A stretch of 64,000 nt of DNA, from positions 124,001 to 188,000 of the forward strand of contig PYIU01000003.1 in assembly GCA_003415625.1 (NCBI GenBank), given 5' to 3'. The notes beneath the pieces were generated by a model. The model had not been told where the DNA came from and did not search any database. It saw nothing but the letters and a program-made list of their open reading frames with translations. Positions 1 through 11,235 of this stretch are shown here, in pieces. Made by a program: the position numbers and the translations under genes. Each line of letters opens with the position of its first letter. Within the stretch, counting starts at the first letter, position 1. The stretch is from Aquanectria penicillioides (Eukaryota; Ascomycota; Sordariomycetes; Hypocreales; Nectriaceae).

Positions 1-855
1 TAACTATATTGACAGATTTGACAGCCACATGCGGTCTTTGGTATCCATGCCGGAGTATTATGAAAAGTACGGCCTCAAAGAGCCCAACGGAAGATATGGA
101 ACTATCTTTGCATTCTCTGCCGGCAACCCTGACTTGACAGTATGGGAGCACTTCCATAGAGACGAGTATAGAATGGAGAGTTTTATGGCCAGCATGGTTG
201 CAGTAGCAAGCCAATTGCCCATTGTTGGGTCATACAATTTTGGATGGCTTCTCAACCGGGTGAATGATTCGGAAAACAGAGCACTTGTTGTTGATGTTGG
301 AGGCGGCCAAGGCCATGTTCTTGAAACTGTTCTCAAAGCTACACCAGGTCTTCCCCCAAATCGCTGCGTTGTTGAAGATCTTCCAGAGGTTGTGAATGCA
401 GCTAGAGCAGCAGCCACAGGCGACCTAGCGACATCACAATTCGTTGCAATGGACTTTCATACCGAACAGCCAATCAAGGGTAAGAGAGCGCCCATAATGC
501 TACAACTTGGTGCCCTGGGCTATCGTCACTAACATTTTTGCGTGCTCAAGGGGCTCTAGTCTATCTCATTCGGCGGTGTCTACATGACTATGGTGACAGA
601 GACGCCAAAGTGATACTGCAACAAATCCAATCTGCGATGGCGCCGGATAGCCGACTTCTAATTATTGAGGAGGTGTTGAGCAATCCACCATCCGCAATTG
701 CTTCTGCCACTGACATACTCATGTCCACGCTCGGCGGCAAAGAAAGAACCCTAGGAAATTTCAAGATGATTACGGCAGATGTGGGCTTGGAAATTATTGA
801 GACCCATCAATGCCAAGAATCAACTATTGCAGTGATTGAATGCGTTAAAATTTAA
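1..855 (+). CDS. O-methyltransferase OMT1, 3' part only
   Basis: Fungal class-I SAM-dependent O-methyltransferase, likely acting on a small phenolic or polyketide product in the cytosol. The frame is open to the first base of the window, so the N-terminal dimerisation region is outside. The SAM-binding glycine motif V-V-D-V-G-G-G-Q-G is encoded around 280-315. Exons read 1-479 and 551-855; the intron (gtaaga...tcaag) is phase 1, directly after the Q-P-I-K segment. The C-terminal part has the family G-G-K-E-R-T-L motif. It ends in TAA at 853-855. The gene is a paralogue of the O-methyltransferase at 42877-44119, with the intron in the same place. Substrate unknown. Confidence 0.85.
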
Positions 856-2676
856 TCGGGAACGGTTAGGATTTCTCAAAACAGAGTGCGAAGTTGGTCA
901 GTTTGTGGAAAATTTAGTGTGTATTCACTTGGAATAGGGACAAATAAAGAGGCCTTTTGTCACGTTGTGAATGGATTTACACAGGGTAGAAAGTGCAAGG
1001 TGCACATAGACGCTTGAAGGATAGATCATCGCTTCTCAAGAAATTGTCCGGGAGAATGATTTCAGTGCCTAATTCATGGTCATACAGTATGAAATTATTT
1101 GATTGGCAAGGTCTCAAAAAAACCAACTTTGGATGCTCTTCTTGGATTAGCCCAAGGGCAAGGCCTAAGAGGTGTGAATCTTGAGTTACAGCCCATGAAA
1201 AATGGCAGATAGCAGCTTTTCCCTCTCGAATAGGGCAACGTAAGACTTTTGAGTTGTGGAACCTGTACTAATGATCTTGGGAAATGGATGGTGCCTTGGG
1301 GCGATCAAGTCCATCTACCATGTTTCATGTCTTGAAAGTTGGCTTGTCGAAGTATCAGCGACATGTTCTCTCTGGTAAGCTGAGACCTCTTCATTCCTCT
1401 CACCTTGTGTGTTGCTTCCATTATACGTTTCTGTTTCTCTCTTGCTTTTTTATGGGCATTTCATCATCAATAGTATAGGTAACGATAAATCTATCCAATA
1501 GCCGTTATAATCTACAGTCAAACCAAAAGTCGCGAGACGACGTCATCAATTGAGGAGCTTGATCCAACTTGCCATAATAACAATTAGCTAGATGATTCCA
1601 TTGAAAGGGTGTGTCAGAACAAAAGCAATTTGGTCAATTGCGTGCCTCTTCGTGAAAGCGGGCAGAGGCTTCATCCTGGAATGGATCTATCACAGTTTCC
1701 CAATGTCTAGTATAAGTGGAATCAATAGTTCAGCGGAATGGGAACAATATTTTCGCCAACGGATACCAGCAGTATTAAATGTCGTAGTCGTGCCTCCCGT
1801 GCATTCCTTCCACAGTTCGCCGATGTTTGCAACCTAGTGTGAAGTAATAGGCTCATGGGTTTGAGGGGCTTCACAAAGTTTTGGAAATCGAATCGGCCAA
1901 AATAAACAACCATCCCCATCCCACTAAGTACATGAAATTCTAGAGTTAGGATCAATTAACTTCACCTCTGAACCCTCAGCAATCTTAATAGAAGAGTTCA
2001 AGCCATTCATTGATCATCTGATCAAAGGCAATCCTCCAAGGTAATTGAGGCGGGGCATGATTAGCACACTCCTGTTTATAGGCAGGACTCTTGGTAGTTA
2101 ATCACGTAGAGATATGAAGGCGACCTGTTTAGGGTAAGATGGTTGGAGTCCGGAACCCAGAACAAAAGAAGAAAACAAAACGAGTCCGCCTTGTCTCGGG
2201 GATGCAATACAATGTCTGCCCGACCAGTTGCTGGTTATCTCTGTCTCATCCAAGACTCCTGAGAGCTCGGAGAATTATGCCCGAAGATCGCCGTAGTGGA
2301 GCGGCCTGGCGCTCACTCTAACCGATTTCTCATGACTCTTTAACACAGCCGGTGCCCACTTAATTTTATCGGCCCGCATCGGACACGGTGGAGCGAGAAA
2401 GTCCGACCAGATTTCGCACAGATCCGACATCTCGACCTAAGTGGATGAAGATAGATGGCAAACAACTGGTCAGATTTGATTTTGCGCTTTCATATAAAAG
2501 GCTGGAAGAACATGGTTCCAAGAGTCTTGTCTCTATAACCTCCAGAACCAAATCCGCTAAGTAGGACGAGTTGCTTTCTTGATGAGCATAAGCAGGCCAG
2601 CCAACGGCGATATCATATCTTCACTTGTTCTTATCATCTTCAAAAAAACACTATTTGCGGTCTGAAGTATCAAAAA
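856..2676. other. Intergenic region, no gene supported
   Basis: About 1.8 kb between the methyltransferase and the amine oxidase. Only short frames without recognisable domains are present. The last 300 bases are the amine oxidase promoter and contain a TCCGA/TCGGA group at 2379-2427. Confidence 0.6.
2379..2427. promoter_or_regulatory. TCCGA/TCGGA motif group upstream of amine oxidase
   Basis: Three copies of the pentamer TCCGA or its complement lie at 2379-2383, 2402-2406 and 2423-2427, about 250-300 bases before the ATG. Each contains a CGG/CCG triplet, the usual half-site of Zn2Cys6 regulators. The same word is concentrated in other promoters of this cluster. Binding is inferred. Confidence 0.4.
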
Positions 2677-4897
2677 ATGCATCCTCTCGACCCCCTCACA
2701 CCTAGTGAAATTGGTGTTGCTGCCAATCTTATCAAAGTCCACGACCCGACCATCAGTGTACATTTCAAAAACATCACTCTGGTCGAGCCTCCAAAGAAGG
2801 AATTAAGGAAATTCCTTGCTGCAGAAAGAAATGGTCTTTCTATTAGTACCGCCCCTACTCGTCGGGCATCTGCCTTATATTATAATCGAGGAACGCCCGA
2901 CTTGTACTCCGCCACCGTTGACCTGACCAGTTCGACCATTGAGCATGCGGAGAGACTTGACTCTCGATATTATGGGCAGGCCGATATGGATGAAGTCTTT
3001 GAGGTCAGAGACAAGTGTCTGAGCCACCCAAAGGTCATTGAGCGAATCAAAGCATACGGGCTGCCTGACAGCTTGGAGGTGGTTTGCGATACTTGGCCGT
3101 ATGGGCGAGATTCTTCGGAACTGAACAGGCGAATCGCACAGGTAAGTCTGCATTAAGCTGCTTTGAGAACATCAATGCAAGTTCTATCCTAGTATTCTAC
3201 ATTGGCATAGAGAAATATAACTAATATGGCATCTAATTCTAGTGTTATTTGTATGCGAAAGACCGGTCCCACCCGGGCTCCAACTGTTACGATAACCCTC
3301 TTCCATTCTCTCCAGTTATCGATTATATTACAAAGGAGCTCATCGATATCATTGAGTTGCCAATCAGCTCAGATCACACTGTGACGCCCGAAGCAAAGTT
3401 CATCCCCCACCCACCCAAAGAATGGCATCACGACTTGCACTCTGAGCCCAAACGTACCGATCTCAAGCCTCTCACTGTACATCAACCACTTGGTGCATCA
3501 TTCGATGTTGAGGGACATCTCGTGACATGGCAAAAGTGGCGGTTCAGGGTCGGGTTCAACTGGCGTGAAGGCATGGTGCTACACGATGTGACCTACGATG
3601 GACGAGAGCTATTCCATCGTCTCAGCTTGAGCGAGATGTTTGTTCCGTACGGAGATCCAAGGACACCATACTCTAGAAAGAGCGTTTTTGATGTGGGAGA
3701 CATCGGCGCTGGCGTTGCGGCAAACAATTTGGCTCTTGGATGTGACTGCTTGGGACTTATCAAGGTACATATCCCCATTTGACTCGAAGCTTGATGAATC
3801 AGCTCTATGATTTAGAATTGTTGTCACTAACAGTATGTTCTTAATAGTACTTCTCTTTTACACTTAGCGACTCAAACGGAAAGCCTGTTGAAAAGCCAAA
3901 TGCCATTTGCATGCACGAGATTGATGATGGCATCGGCTGGAAGCACACCGATGGCGCCACAAAGCAAGTTTCGATTGTGCGATCTCGCGTTCTCGTCCTG
4001 CAAACCATCATTACTGTTGGCAACTATGAATACATCTTCATGTGGCACTTTGACCAGGCTGCTGCCCTTCATTATCGAATTCAAGCCACAGGTATTCTGT
4101 CCACTGTCCCCATTTCACCCGGAGCAACTGTGCCTTGGGGTACCAACGTCAACCACGGGGTTATGGCGCCATACCACCAGCATGTATTTTCTTTGAGGAT
4201 AGATCCTGCCATTGATGGAGACAAGAACAGCTTTGTCGAAGAGGATTCAATCTCTATGCCTTTCGACGAAAATAATCCAGTGGGTGTTGGATACATCACT
4301 AAGAAGAGAGTCCTTTCAACTTCGGGTTTCTCTCAGGCGCAGCCAAACCGAGTTCACAAGATCATCAATCCGTCGGTCATTAACAAGATCTCTGGCAACC
4401 CAGTGGCATACTCAATTTCAAGCGCACAAAAGCAAATGCTGCTGGCACACCCTGATTCATGGCACGGCAAGCGTGCGAAATTCGCTTTCCAGCCATACTG
4501 GGTCACGGCTCATCGCGACGGCGAACTGTACGCTGCTGGAGAATATACTTACCAGTCACTTCCGGACGATGTGCCAGGGGGTAAAGATATCGAGCGAAAA
4601 GGTGACCTTGGTATGTGGGCCGCTCGAGGTGACAAGGTTGATAACGAGGATATCGTCTTATGGCACTCAGTCAGTTTAACGCACAACCCTCGTCCAGAAG
4701 ACTACCCGGTCATGCCTTGTGAAACTATGACGGTAAGCTTGAAGCCCAGCGGGTTCTTTGAGTACAACCCTGCTTTGGATGTGCCACAGAGTACCCAGAG
4801 GGTCAACCAGAGCGTGTTGTTCGAGGAACGACGAACCACGCCAGCCGTCTTAGGAAAACACAAAACTCCAGAGGTCTGCTGTGAATCAAAGCTTTGA
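2677..4897 (+). CDS. Copper amine oxidase (TPQ-dependent primary amine oxidase)
   Basis: Oxidatively deaminates primary amines to aldehydes with release of ammonia and hydrogen peroxide. Exons 2677-3141, 3243-3764 and 3848-4897 join in phase 0 to give 678 residues, the usual length for fungal members. The third exon carries N-Y-E-Y at about residues 388-391; its first Tyr is the one normally converted to topaquinone. H-Q-H at about residues 439-441 matches the first two copper ligands. The F-D-V-G-D-I-G-A-G stretch near the end of exon 2 matches the catalytic-base region. The N-terminal N2/N3-type domain is present. No signal peptide is evident; a C-terminal peroxisomal signal is possible (last residues S-K-L), as in peroxisomal fungal amine oxidases. 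Intact. It starts a cluster with an aldehyde dehydrogenase and an aminotransferase. Confidence 0.93.
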
Positions 4898-5081
4898 ACT
4901 TGAGATGAGGGTCATTGTGCTATGTCTCCAGTTCCCAAATTCTCATATTTATATAGATTTAGATCTTCAATAAATATCACGATATTTAAAGGTACGTCCC
5001 TGGGTGAATTTTGGGGCATCTATGAAGAGCGAGAATACATTTCGACTTTCTAGAAATGGCGGCCAAGGGTAAGAAATCTAG

Positions 5082-7640
5082 TTAAATTTGAAAATATAAT
5101 TGACCTGAGAATGCGTCAAAGTCGGTTGATGAGTCAAAGCGAGTTGCCATCTCGAGGGACGAAGGGTGTGTTGGGTCAGCCCACTGAAGGTCCATCTCAT
5201 CTATCAAAGACGTCGCTGTCTCAGGAACAAGGTCATTAGTGGAGTTCATCACACTTTCCGGGTCGATTTCTACATCGTCAACAAAGTTTTCAGTTGCGAT
5301 TTCCCGAATCATTCGCAACGTTGGGCGATGGATAACAATTTTGCTCATCGTCGCCCAGTTCTCTTCAATGTCCATCCTACCGGCCTCACTCATCATGCGT
5401 GGCCTTTCCCAAGTCTCTCCAAGGGGAATTTCCTTGGCCAAGATCTCAAAGATATCTCGAATACATTCGGCCTCGGCCCAACGTTCTGCTAGGATGGCTA
5501 AAGTGCTAGAGCATGCACGAATTGCATCTGATACGTCCGCGGACTTGTAAGAAGGCTTCCAGCGAGAAGTTGGAGTGGCATAGAAGCAGTATAGGAGAGT
5601 CACGCCCATTTGGAACTGAGTCAAGAGCTAATAAGAAAAGGAAAGCAAAAGGTTAGCCTTGGTATTCGTTTGCGAAATGGGCAGACTCACCCCCAACCAT
5701 GGCTGAGCAATCTCCTTTGCCATTTGGAATTTCCGAAACAGTAACAACGCTTGGCAGCAGGCTTGAACAGACCAATCGCCTGCGATCCCCTGCACAATCG
5801 CCCTTGTGGGCCTATATAGCATTACAATATTGTAGTAATAAATCATTTTGAGCCATCCCAAGCTCACGTACCCTTTTTGCGAGGGCTCCGATGATGTTCC
5901 AGATCGCCTATTCCATTCCTTAAGCTTCTCTAATATTTTAGCACGCCATGCAAACGCCTCATCGGAATGAGGTATGAAGTCTTTGCCAAGAACTAGTTCT
6001 TGGATCTCAGACTCCAGCTGACGGCTAGCCAGGACGTGAAGGGCTGAAGATACTGTTGTTGGGGATTTATAGGACAGAATTTGGGATGTTCCCTGGATCG
6101 GGGAAGCTGCGGCAATGAGTTGATCATCATCAATGTTTTCAAAAACCTGACAATGATAAGCCCGCAAAGTTTCAACACCTGATAAACGGGAAGTATTCAA
6201 CCTACTGGAACCGTGATATGGTTGTCTGGAATCGAGCACGGGAAGTCGTATGAGCTGCATACTGCTCGATCAATTGCGTATGCGCACCAGAAAATCCGTC
6301 GACGGTGTTGAATTTGAACCAATGCGTCACCACTCAAAGGCTGAGGCTCAGTCTCGATGAGATGGAGCTGCGACATGATGCAGAACCGGATCGTCCATGA
6401 CGAGAGAGTGATGATGGTTTCCTGAGAAGGCATATGAAGAGCATAAATAGTGAGAAGGAGAAAGCCCTGGGCGCGAATAATAGGATCTGGTAATGCAACT
6501 AGGTATGGAAGGTACTGTGAAGTTGCAATGGCATACAAAGCCTAGACTCGAGGATTGATGAGCCTCTATAGCGAGGGCCAAGGTAAATGTTACTGACCTG
6601 AGACTTCATAGGCCCATTTATTCGGGTTTTAGTCATTAGAAATGCGATCGCATATACCTTCAATGTTACAAGCTCGTCAGCCAATATCTTGCACCAGTCC
6701 GAGAGTTTTAGATTCAAAACCTACCATGTGTAGAAAGAATGCCATCCACTTTGCCGAGTCTGGAAGAGCTTCTTTGCTACTCCTCCAAGATTCGACCCAT
6801 TGCAGGAATTGATGCTTTAGCAGCAGAGGATATTGAGAATGGGCCATGTCGAAGTATGTCTGGATTAGGAATTGCTCTATTTCGGGGTCTAATTCCAAGG
6901 CGGCATGATCATGTACGACAGGAATTGGCTGATTAGACATCCCTGATAAAGCACCAAATAAGCCGGAACCTAAAGGGTCCGGGGATGGATATGTCAATGG
7001 CATAGATGCACCACCACCAATGTTGGCAGTGTCGTGTTGAATAGGAGAGTCACGATGAGCTGTGTCATCTTGACACTCGGGCCCAGGAGCAAGCGAGGGC
7101 TAAATGGATGGAGTTGATCAGCTCATGGGTAGGAAATCGAATGGTGTCATGGGGAGCCTGTGTTCCATGGAGGCTTTCTTCATATTGCATACCTGGATGT
7201 CACGGTGAGATGTGGATCCTGGTCGGTCTTGAGGTCGAGCAGCGTTGATATGATCCAGACTCTCTTGGGGAATAAGGGACTCTAACTGAGCTACTCGCTC
7301 TTCTAGCCGATGCACATAGCTAGGAAACCGACGTTAGCACACCGGGCGAGCAGGTGGTGGGTATAAACTGACTCCGGCTCCAAGGGCGGCTTCGAGGTTG
7401 CTGATTGAGCAGGGATACATTCTATCGACAGTCAGGCCAGGGGGTCCTTCGACTAAGCCCAGTCTGTGGGTTCTCCATACCGGACCCAGACTGGGTGCAA
7501 TTTTCGCAAGGTCGAACCTCGGTGCACTTGGAAGCTGGTCAGAACTGGGGTTACGACGTGGCATGGCTTGCAATAACCCGATTCACCTTCTGCTTTCGAT
7601 GTCGACATCGTGCACACGCCAGTAATTTCGGCCTCTTGGG
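5082..7640 (-). CDS. Zn2Cys6 fungal-specific transcription factor TF1 (5' end unresolved)
   Basis: Nuclear regulator with an N-terminal zinc cluster and a fungal_trans (PF04082-type) middle domain. Reading the minus strand, exons are about 7640-7587, 7526-7481, 7421-7373, 7319-7193, 7099-6725, 6657-6598, 6541-6206, 6146-5691 and 5627-5082. Joining the first three gives a complete zinc cluster spaced CX2CX6CX5CX2CX6C, with basic R-H-R-K-Q-K in the first loop. A linker coiled coil with Y-V-H-R-L-E-E-R follows. The R-R-R-I-F-W motif of the middle domain is encoded near 6300. Upstream of the zinc exon the frame meets a TAG with no ATG, so either a further 5' exon exists or the start is lost. Likely the local activator of the amine cluster. 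Paralogue of TF2 at 24188-26363. Confidence 0.8.
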
Positions 7641-7944
7641 CGGCCCGTGTTCCCCGAGGTCGACATCTTTTCTGTCTCGTCTTTCCTAAGCCTTCATCTC
7701 GGGATTCACATAAACGCCTCCGCCCTGAAGAAGCGGCTACAGCACGTTTGTGCTTTGGCGGCCCATGACAACCTGTGGGCCTGGGGTCGAAGTACCAGGG
7801 AAAATCATTGGCCCGGGGCCGGTCCCGAGTCCGTTTGAGAAACATCATTTTGTGGCCGTCTAGAGTTAGAGACTGGCACCTGACTGACGCCTGACCACGC
7901 CCGACACGGGGTTGGTCTTATCGCGGACGCGTCGCCGATGGCTT

Positions 7945-7961
7945 TCGGAGTCGACCTCCGA
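7945..7961. promoter_or_regulatory. Inverted TCGGAG/CTCCGA site between TF1 and the GATase gene
   Basis: TCGGAG and CTCCGA face each other across five bases, a near-perfect 17-bp palindrome in the divergent promoter of TF1 and the amidotransferase-like gene. Two opposed CGG triplets are the classical architecture of a Zn2Cys6 dimer site. Function is inferred. Confidence 0.45.
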
Positions 7962-8261
7962 TGCGCTAACACCCTTGCGGCGAGATGCTGCAGCAGCGCC
8001 CACCAATCAGGACGCGTCTCCAAAAACAGGCGTGAAATTAGGTGGCCGCCAGCAGCATCGGTGCTGCATCACGGTGCAGTGCGAATTGTGCTATCCATTG
8101 TGTAGTGCGTGTAGGGCAGAAGCAGCCGATTGACACTAGCAATCATCGTGGTATTCTAATGGTGGATAATGAACGACATAGATAGACGGCTTTTAAAGGC
8201 TTGACTTTTATCCCCGTCTACGTGATTTCATCTTTACCGCCAACCGTCCCAATATTCACAA

Positions 8262-9132
8262 ATGCTCAAACAGGTCATATCCGTCGCAGTCTTCAATTGC
8301 GGATACACATGTCCCAGTATTCAGAAGCAACGGGGACAGTATCATGACATCTTTGCTTCGCTTTTAAGCCCTGCATTGGATCGGTTGTGTGCGAAGACTG
8401 GTCAAGCGCCCAACCTCCAACTCAATGTCACTGGATGGGATACCGTGAATCAATTATACCCTCCTACCCTGGACGACATCAATGCCATCATTGTTAGTGG
8501 ATCCCCAAATGGAGCATACCAGGACCTAGAATGGATACACACGTTGAATCAGTACATCTTGGGTAGGTTCTAACACTATGCAAAGTCAAATCTCGCCATG
8601 AGCTGACTCTTGACTAGATGTCTACCGCAAATACCCTGCCATCAAGTTGTATGGTTCGTGTTTTGGCCATCAGATAATTTGCCAAGCTCTCTTCAGTACC
8701 CAGGGTGCATTGGTTGAGAGGAGTACTTCTGGCTGGGAGCTTGGTGTGCATGAAATTACTGTGACAGACTCATTTGTTGACAAATTCTCGGATGTTATCC
8801 CATCAAGGTCCCTAAAACTTCAGTTCCTCCACAGCGATCACGTCATTCTACCTGATGGAAACCTTTCGAATGACATCTACGTGATTGGTTCCACGCCATC
8901 CTGCAAGGTTCAGGGCATCCATCAACCGAAGCGGATTCTTACGTTTCAAGGTCATCCCGAGTTTGACCAATTTATCAATACGGAGTGCCTGAAACTAGTT
9001 GGACAACGCGTAGAGTGGGAGCCCGAGTTTACTGATTCTGCAATCGCAGCAGCCAAGGCACGGGATGATGCAGGAATCGCTGCAGACATAATAATGGCAT
9101 TTTTCCTAGAGCTGGAAACACCTGCTACATAG
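8262..9132 (+). CDS. Class-I glutamine amidotransferase-like protein
   Basis: Stand-alone GATase1-fold protein of about 271 residues. Exons 8262-8562 and 8618-9132. The nucleophile elbow G-S-C-F-G-H-Q places the catalytic Cys at about residue 115; the partner His and Glu lie in F-Q-G-H-P-E-F at about 213 and 215, so the triad is complete. Similar to the fungal GMP-synthase-like amidotransferases of unknown substrate (YLR126C type). In bacterial putrescine breakdown a class-I GATase-fold hydrolase removes the gamma-glutamyl group from an intermediate; whether this protein acts likewise beside the amine oxidase is only a contextual guess. Divergent from TF1 across a shared promoter. Confidence 0.85.
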
Positions 9133-9214
9133 AAATTAAGTCAACTTCTTCAATTCCACTTTGCATGTTTCCGCAAACAAACTCTTCTTTCCTAATCTAT
9201 TTCGTGCCATTAAT

Positions 9215-10692
9215 CTACCTAATGAGATCATTTCCCTTGTACTTAATCAAGATGTCCCTTATTCGCTTGATGCCTTCCACAATGACATCTTCTTCATGAA
9301 ATGCCCAGCATAGTCTAACTGTGCTTCCAAATCCCAATTCCGACCTTAGTCTACTACCACTGTCTCCTTTGACCTCGAACATTTCTCCATACGCAAATTT
9401 CAACTCATGTTGTTCCAATGCAATCTTAGCGAGTGTTGGGACAGGAGGCAAGCCTTGAGGCAGGCTGATCAGTAGGAAGAAGCCACCTGCTGTGTGTATT
9501 TCATCTCCACTGTTTTTATCATTCGTGGAAACCGAAGTTGCATCACCGTTGGACATGATTTGTGAGTGCTGTTTCCCTGTGATAATCTGGACACCGAGAG
9601 GTTCGAGATACTCCTGGATGGCGTCAACCATGGCGTAATACCTGGCAGAATAACAAGGAATAAGAGTGTTTTCGATGTGATTTTGCAGTACACCGGACGA
9701 GAGCATCTTGTCGACGAATGTAGAAGCCAGATGGCCAGGGTTTCCACCAGACCAGGTCGCGCCACTATACCCTTCTGTTAGTTATCAACCAAAGCTGATC
9801 TCGACATATGCTTACGTGTTTGCAAGAAAGGTTGAAAATGCCGGTGTGCCTTCCGCCCATGACACTCTTGTTCCCGGAGCAATGATTTTTGAAAATGAGC
9901 CGTTGCTCATGGTATTTCCCATTTGCTACTGGAATCAAGTTTTCGATTTACATCCACAAGCCTTGGAGGTAAATGAACCTTGTTCTTGTCAAGAGCGCTT
10001 CCTCTTTCCTTGGGCCAGTAGAGAAAGTCGTACACGTCATCGGAGATGACTAGAGCATCAAATTCGATCGCTAATTGGACTAGCTCATATCGGTGCTGCA
10101 ATGACATGGTTTTACCACTCGGATTCGAAAATGTTGGTACCACGTAGATGACATGCTTGAAAATCTTTTCGTAGCCATTTCCCGGAGTCTTCATCTCCGG
10201 GGTGTCGCGCCCCCCGTCTCTGGCAAATTCTGCTTCCTCTTCGATCAAGGCCTTTCTCAAAAAGTCCAAGTCGATGCCTTCATCGTCTTCAGGAACACCT
10301 CGCATCTTGCCAATGAACCCACAGTCTTCAAAAACAGGACAAGCTAAGAAGTAGGTCGGTTCTACCATCCAGATACGCCTCGTATATGTGGGATCTGTGA
10401 ACCGGAGAAGAGCGTTGGCTAGGTTCTGCGAAGCTCCACCCGCTATGCACACACGAGTTTCTTCAATGGCGCCAGGGTCGTTGTAATACATTGAACCTAG
10501 CCATTTCGCAACTTGGTTTCGAAGAGAGACATTGCCTCGATTTGGACCGTAGACTAAGGCGGCGCTAGCGGCATTGAAGTCCGTGAGGACTGCATTTGCG
10601 CCAGCATTCAGCTCAGCAGAAGGAAACAAAGTAGGTGAAGGCCACCCTAATTGCAAGTTGATCTGCTTTCCTTTCGGAAGAGAGGAGGTCAT
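9215..10692 (-). CDS. PLP-dependent class I/II aminotransferase, apparently frameshifted
   Basis: Fold-type I aminotransferase of the aminoadipate/kynurenine aminotransferase-like group. Minus strand: the start at 10692 gives M-T-S-S-L-P-K, then a long first section to about 9920, a middle section about 9918-9815 and a last section about 9778-9215. The PLP lysine lies in G-S-F-S-K at 9887-9889, followed by P-G-T-R-V. The frame of the first section runs through T-W/G-N-T and stops at 9907-9909; restoring similarity to the family requires one extra base at the GGG run 9918-9920. The junction of the last two sections also does not join in frame with the obvious GT-AG sites. Either a decaying gene or an assembly error in a homopolymer. 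Head-to-head with the aldehyde dehydrogenase. Confidence 0.75.
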
Positions 10693-10761
10693 GACTGCTA
10701 GAAGAAAAATAGGATGATTGATAAAAGGCGATTAGGATCTGATCTCAGAGGTCCAGATAGA

Positions 10762-10981
10762 TCCGACCCTGTGGACTTGAAGGGTTGTTTAAGTATCCAG
10801 GTATTAGCCAGGATAAAGCGTGTCTTTCATCCGATCGCCATGGACCTCCCGGAAGAAAGGTGCGATAGAATATAGCTAATCACGATACGCCATCTGCCAA
10901 TCCCTCAAGCTAGCCATCGTGCAGAATGCACATACTAGTTCTATCGGGCATTGGCTCCGATGGAAGCGCCCCGCATTCGGA
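10762..10981. promoter_or_regulatory. TCCGA/TCGGA motif group in the aminotransferase/ALDH divergent promoter
   Basis: Pentamer copies at 10762-10766, 10830-10834, 10956-10960 and 10977-10981 within the 543-base divergent spacer. About 0.5 copies would be expected in 220 bases of random sequence. Candidate Zn2Cys6 sites shared with the neighbouring promoters. Confidence 0.4.
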
Positions 10982-11235
10982 AACCCCATGCTGCCAATTC
11001 GGGGCCAGCAAGAACAAGTTTGCGATTAGATCTGATTAGACCCACCAGATGAATGCCCTCGTAGGATTTAAACAGTTGGTCTGCCGCATTCTATTAGCTC
11101 CAGGGCTTTCAAGAACAAGAATTTGACATTGATCACATCACAGGATCTTCTCTTCTAGATTGAAGTGTACACAACGAAATAGCCTGCTAGCATATACTCC
11201 AAGAATTCGCGTAAAAACGTCAACACCTTACAACC

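Noticed and set aside
58..417. Open frame on the minus strand inside the O-methyltransferase
   Set aside because: Shadow of the real gene; no domain and no start context.
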